From Anaerococcus mediterraneensis (GTDB lineage: Bacteria > Bacillota > Clostridia > Tissierellales > Peptoniphilaceae), in assembly GCF_900128415.1 (NCBI RefSeq), contig NZ_LT635772.1:1178001-1242000 (forward strand): 64,000 nt of DNA. The letters are read 5' to 3'. Position 1 is the first letter of the stretch; each line of letters starts with the position of its first letter. The position numbers and the translations under genes are program-made. The notes beneath the pieces are model-generated. The model saw only the letters and a program-made list of their open reading frames with translations. It was not told where the DNA came from and searched no databases. Positions 63,382-64,000 of the stretch are shown in pieces.

Positions 63382-64000
63382 ATGTACGATATTATAATAA
63401 TTGGAGCAGGTCCAGCTGGACTTACAGCAGGTCTTTACGCAGGTAGGAGCAAACTAAATACTCTTATCATAGAAAAAGAAATATCTGGTGGTCAGATATC
63501 TGGGACTTCCTATGTAGAAAATTATCCAGGTTCTATCGAAGACCCAACAGGTATGGCTCTTTCTGAAAGAATGGAAGAACAAGCTAAAGAATACGCAAAA
63601 ATTGTATATGAAGATGTTGTAGAAGTAGATCTTGAGGGAGAAGTCAAGAAGGTAAAGACTGATTCAAATGAATATGAAGCAAAAGTAATTATTATTTCAA
63701 CTGGTGCTAAGCATAGACATTTGGGTGTAAAAGGCGAAGAAGAGTTTGCAAATAGGGGAGTTTCTTATTGTGCAACTTGTGATGGACCATTTTATACTGG
63801 CTTAGATATTTATGTGATAGGTGGTGGTGATAGTGCACTAGAAGAGGCAAACTACTTAACCAAATTTGGTAAATCAGTTACAATAGTTCACAGGAGAGAT
63901 GAATTTAGGGCGAGTGGTGTTGTTGTTGAAAATGTAAAAAACAATGACAAAATAAAATTTGAACTAAACTCTGTTCTCAAAGAAATCAAAGGAAATAAAG
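63382..64000 (+). CDS. trxB: Thioredoxin reductase, N-terminal part (runs off the window)
   Basis: The open frame begins at ATG 63382 after GGGGTG and continues to the window end (206 complete codons). It starts YDIIIIGAGPAGLTAGLYA (FAD GxGxxA/G), with GGQISGTSYVENYPG, the redox-active CATCDG and the NAD(P)H-binding VIGGGDSALEEA and HRRDEFRAS. It reduces thioredoxin with NADPH. It is in one operon with trmL. Confidence 0.96.
   Translation, partial: MYDIIIIGAGPAGLTAGLYAGRSKLNTLIIEKEISGGQISGTSYVENYPGSIEDPTGMALSERMEEQAKEYAKIVYEDVVEVDLEGEVKKVKTDSNEYEAKVIIISTGAKHRHLGVKGEEEFANRGVSYCATCDGPFYTGLDIYVIGGGDSALEEANYLTKFGKSVTIVHRRDEFRASGVVVENVKNNDKIKFELNSVLKEIKGNK

Noticed and set aside
1-64000. CRISPR arrays, insertion sequences, prophage, tRNA and rRNA genes
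   Set aside because: I looked for regularly spaced repeats, transposase or integrase motifs and tRNA-like or rRNA-like segments and saw none; short AT-rich repeats are background.

Overview
The window is strongly AT-rich, densely packed bacterial DNA with AAGGAGG-type ribosome binding sites, frequent overlapping genes and hairpin-plus-T-run terminators. Gene content points to a low-GC Gram-positive anaerobe of the Clostridia/Tissierellia type (an Anaerococcus- or Peptoniphilus-like peptide and amino-acid fermenter fits best; this is inference). Supporting features are a single-chain pyruvate:ferredoxin oxidoreductase, an archaeal/vacuolar-type ATPase, T-box leaders, HPr kinase, two Asp23 proteins, an IspH-ribosomal S1 fusion and many peptidases. 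No sporulation gene is visible, even where spore formers often carry them (after recN).

Layout. 1-6650: branched-chain amino-acid uptake, with three tandem paralogous binding lipoproteins (the first cut by the window edge), two T-box leaders and livHMGF. 6661-14734: leucyl aminopeptidase, an alpha/beta hydrolase with a short MprF-like lipid aminoacyltransferase, an ArsC/Spx-like protein, BrnQ, DegV, TrmB and a DUF4230 protein. 14775-26991: an acyltransferase-like membrane protein, FolC, a UvrD-type helicase, a nitroreductase, Map, Tdk, YchF, aminopeptidase P, UvrC and HprK. 27272-30799: pyruvate:ferredoxin oxidoreductase behind a near-consensus promoter. 31032-36460: Asp23, FakA, RecG, RsmD, CoaD and a coiled-coil protein. 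36474-37640: TmcAL on the minus strand. 37789-51788: a long housekeeping run, efp-asp23-nusB-xseAB-ispA-argR-recN-nudix-scpAB-rluB-yhiN-cmk-plsC-ispH/S1-miaB. 51896-60149: a V-type ATPase operon. 60172-64000: RodA/FtsW (minus), then Nth, a HAD phosphatase, TrmL and the start of TrxB.

How the genes fit together. Peptidases (PepA, aminopeptidase P, Map), the Liv transporter and BrnQ supply branched-chain amino acids. The T-boxes tie Liv expression to tRNA charging, and the two leaders appear to read different codons (Ile ATT and Leu CTA). Pyruvate:ferredoxin oxidoreductase and the V-ATPase provide anaerobic energy and ion gradients. DegV and FakA are likely partners in exogenous fatty-acid activation, with PlsC and the MprF-like protein acting later in membrane lipid synthesis or modification.

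Most unusual points: (i) V-ATPase subunit I is encoded by two ORFs in the same frame, separated only by TAA-ATG, with an additional helical tail on the first half and no separate subunit H/G gene; (ii) nth has no ATG, GTG or TTG upstream of its conserved N-terminus and may start at ATT; (iii) the paired T-boxes have different specifiers; (iv) a small terminator-like hairpin sits across the rluB stop codon. I saw no IS element, prophage, CRISPR array, tRNA or rRNA gene.
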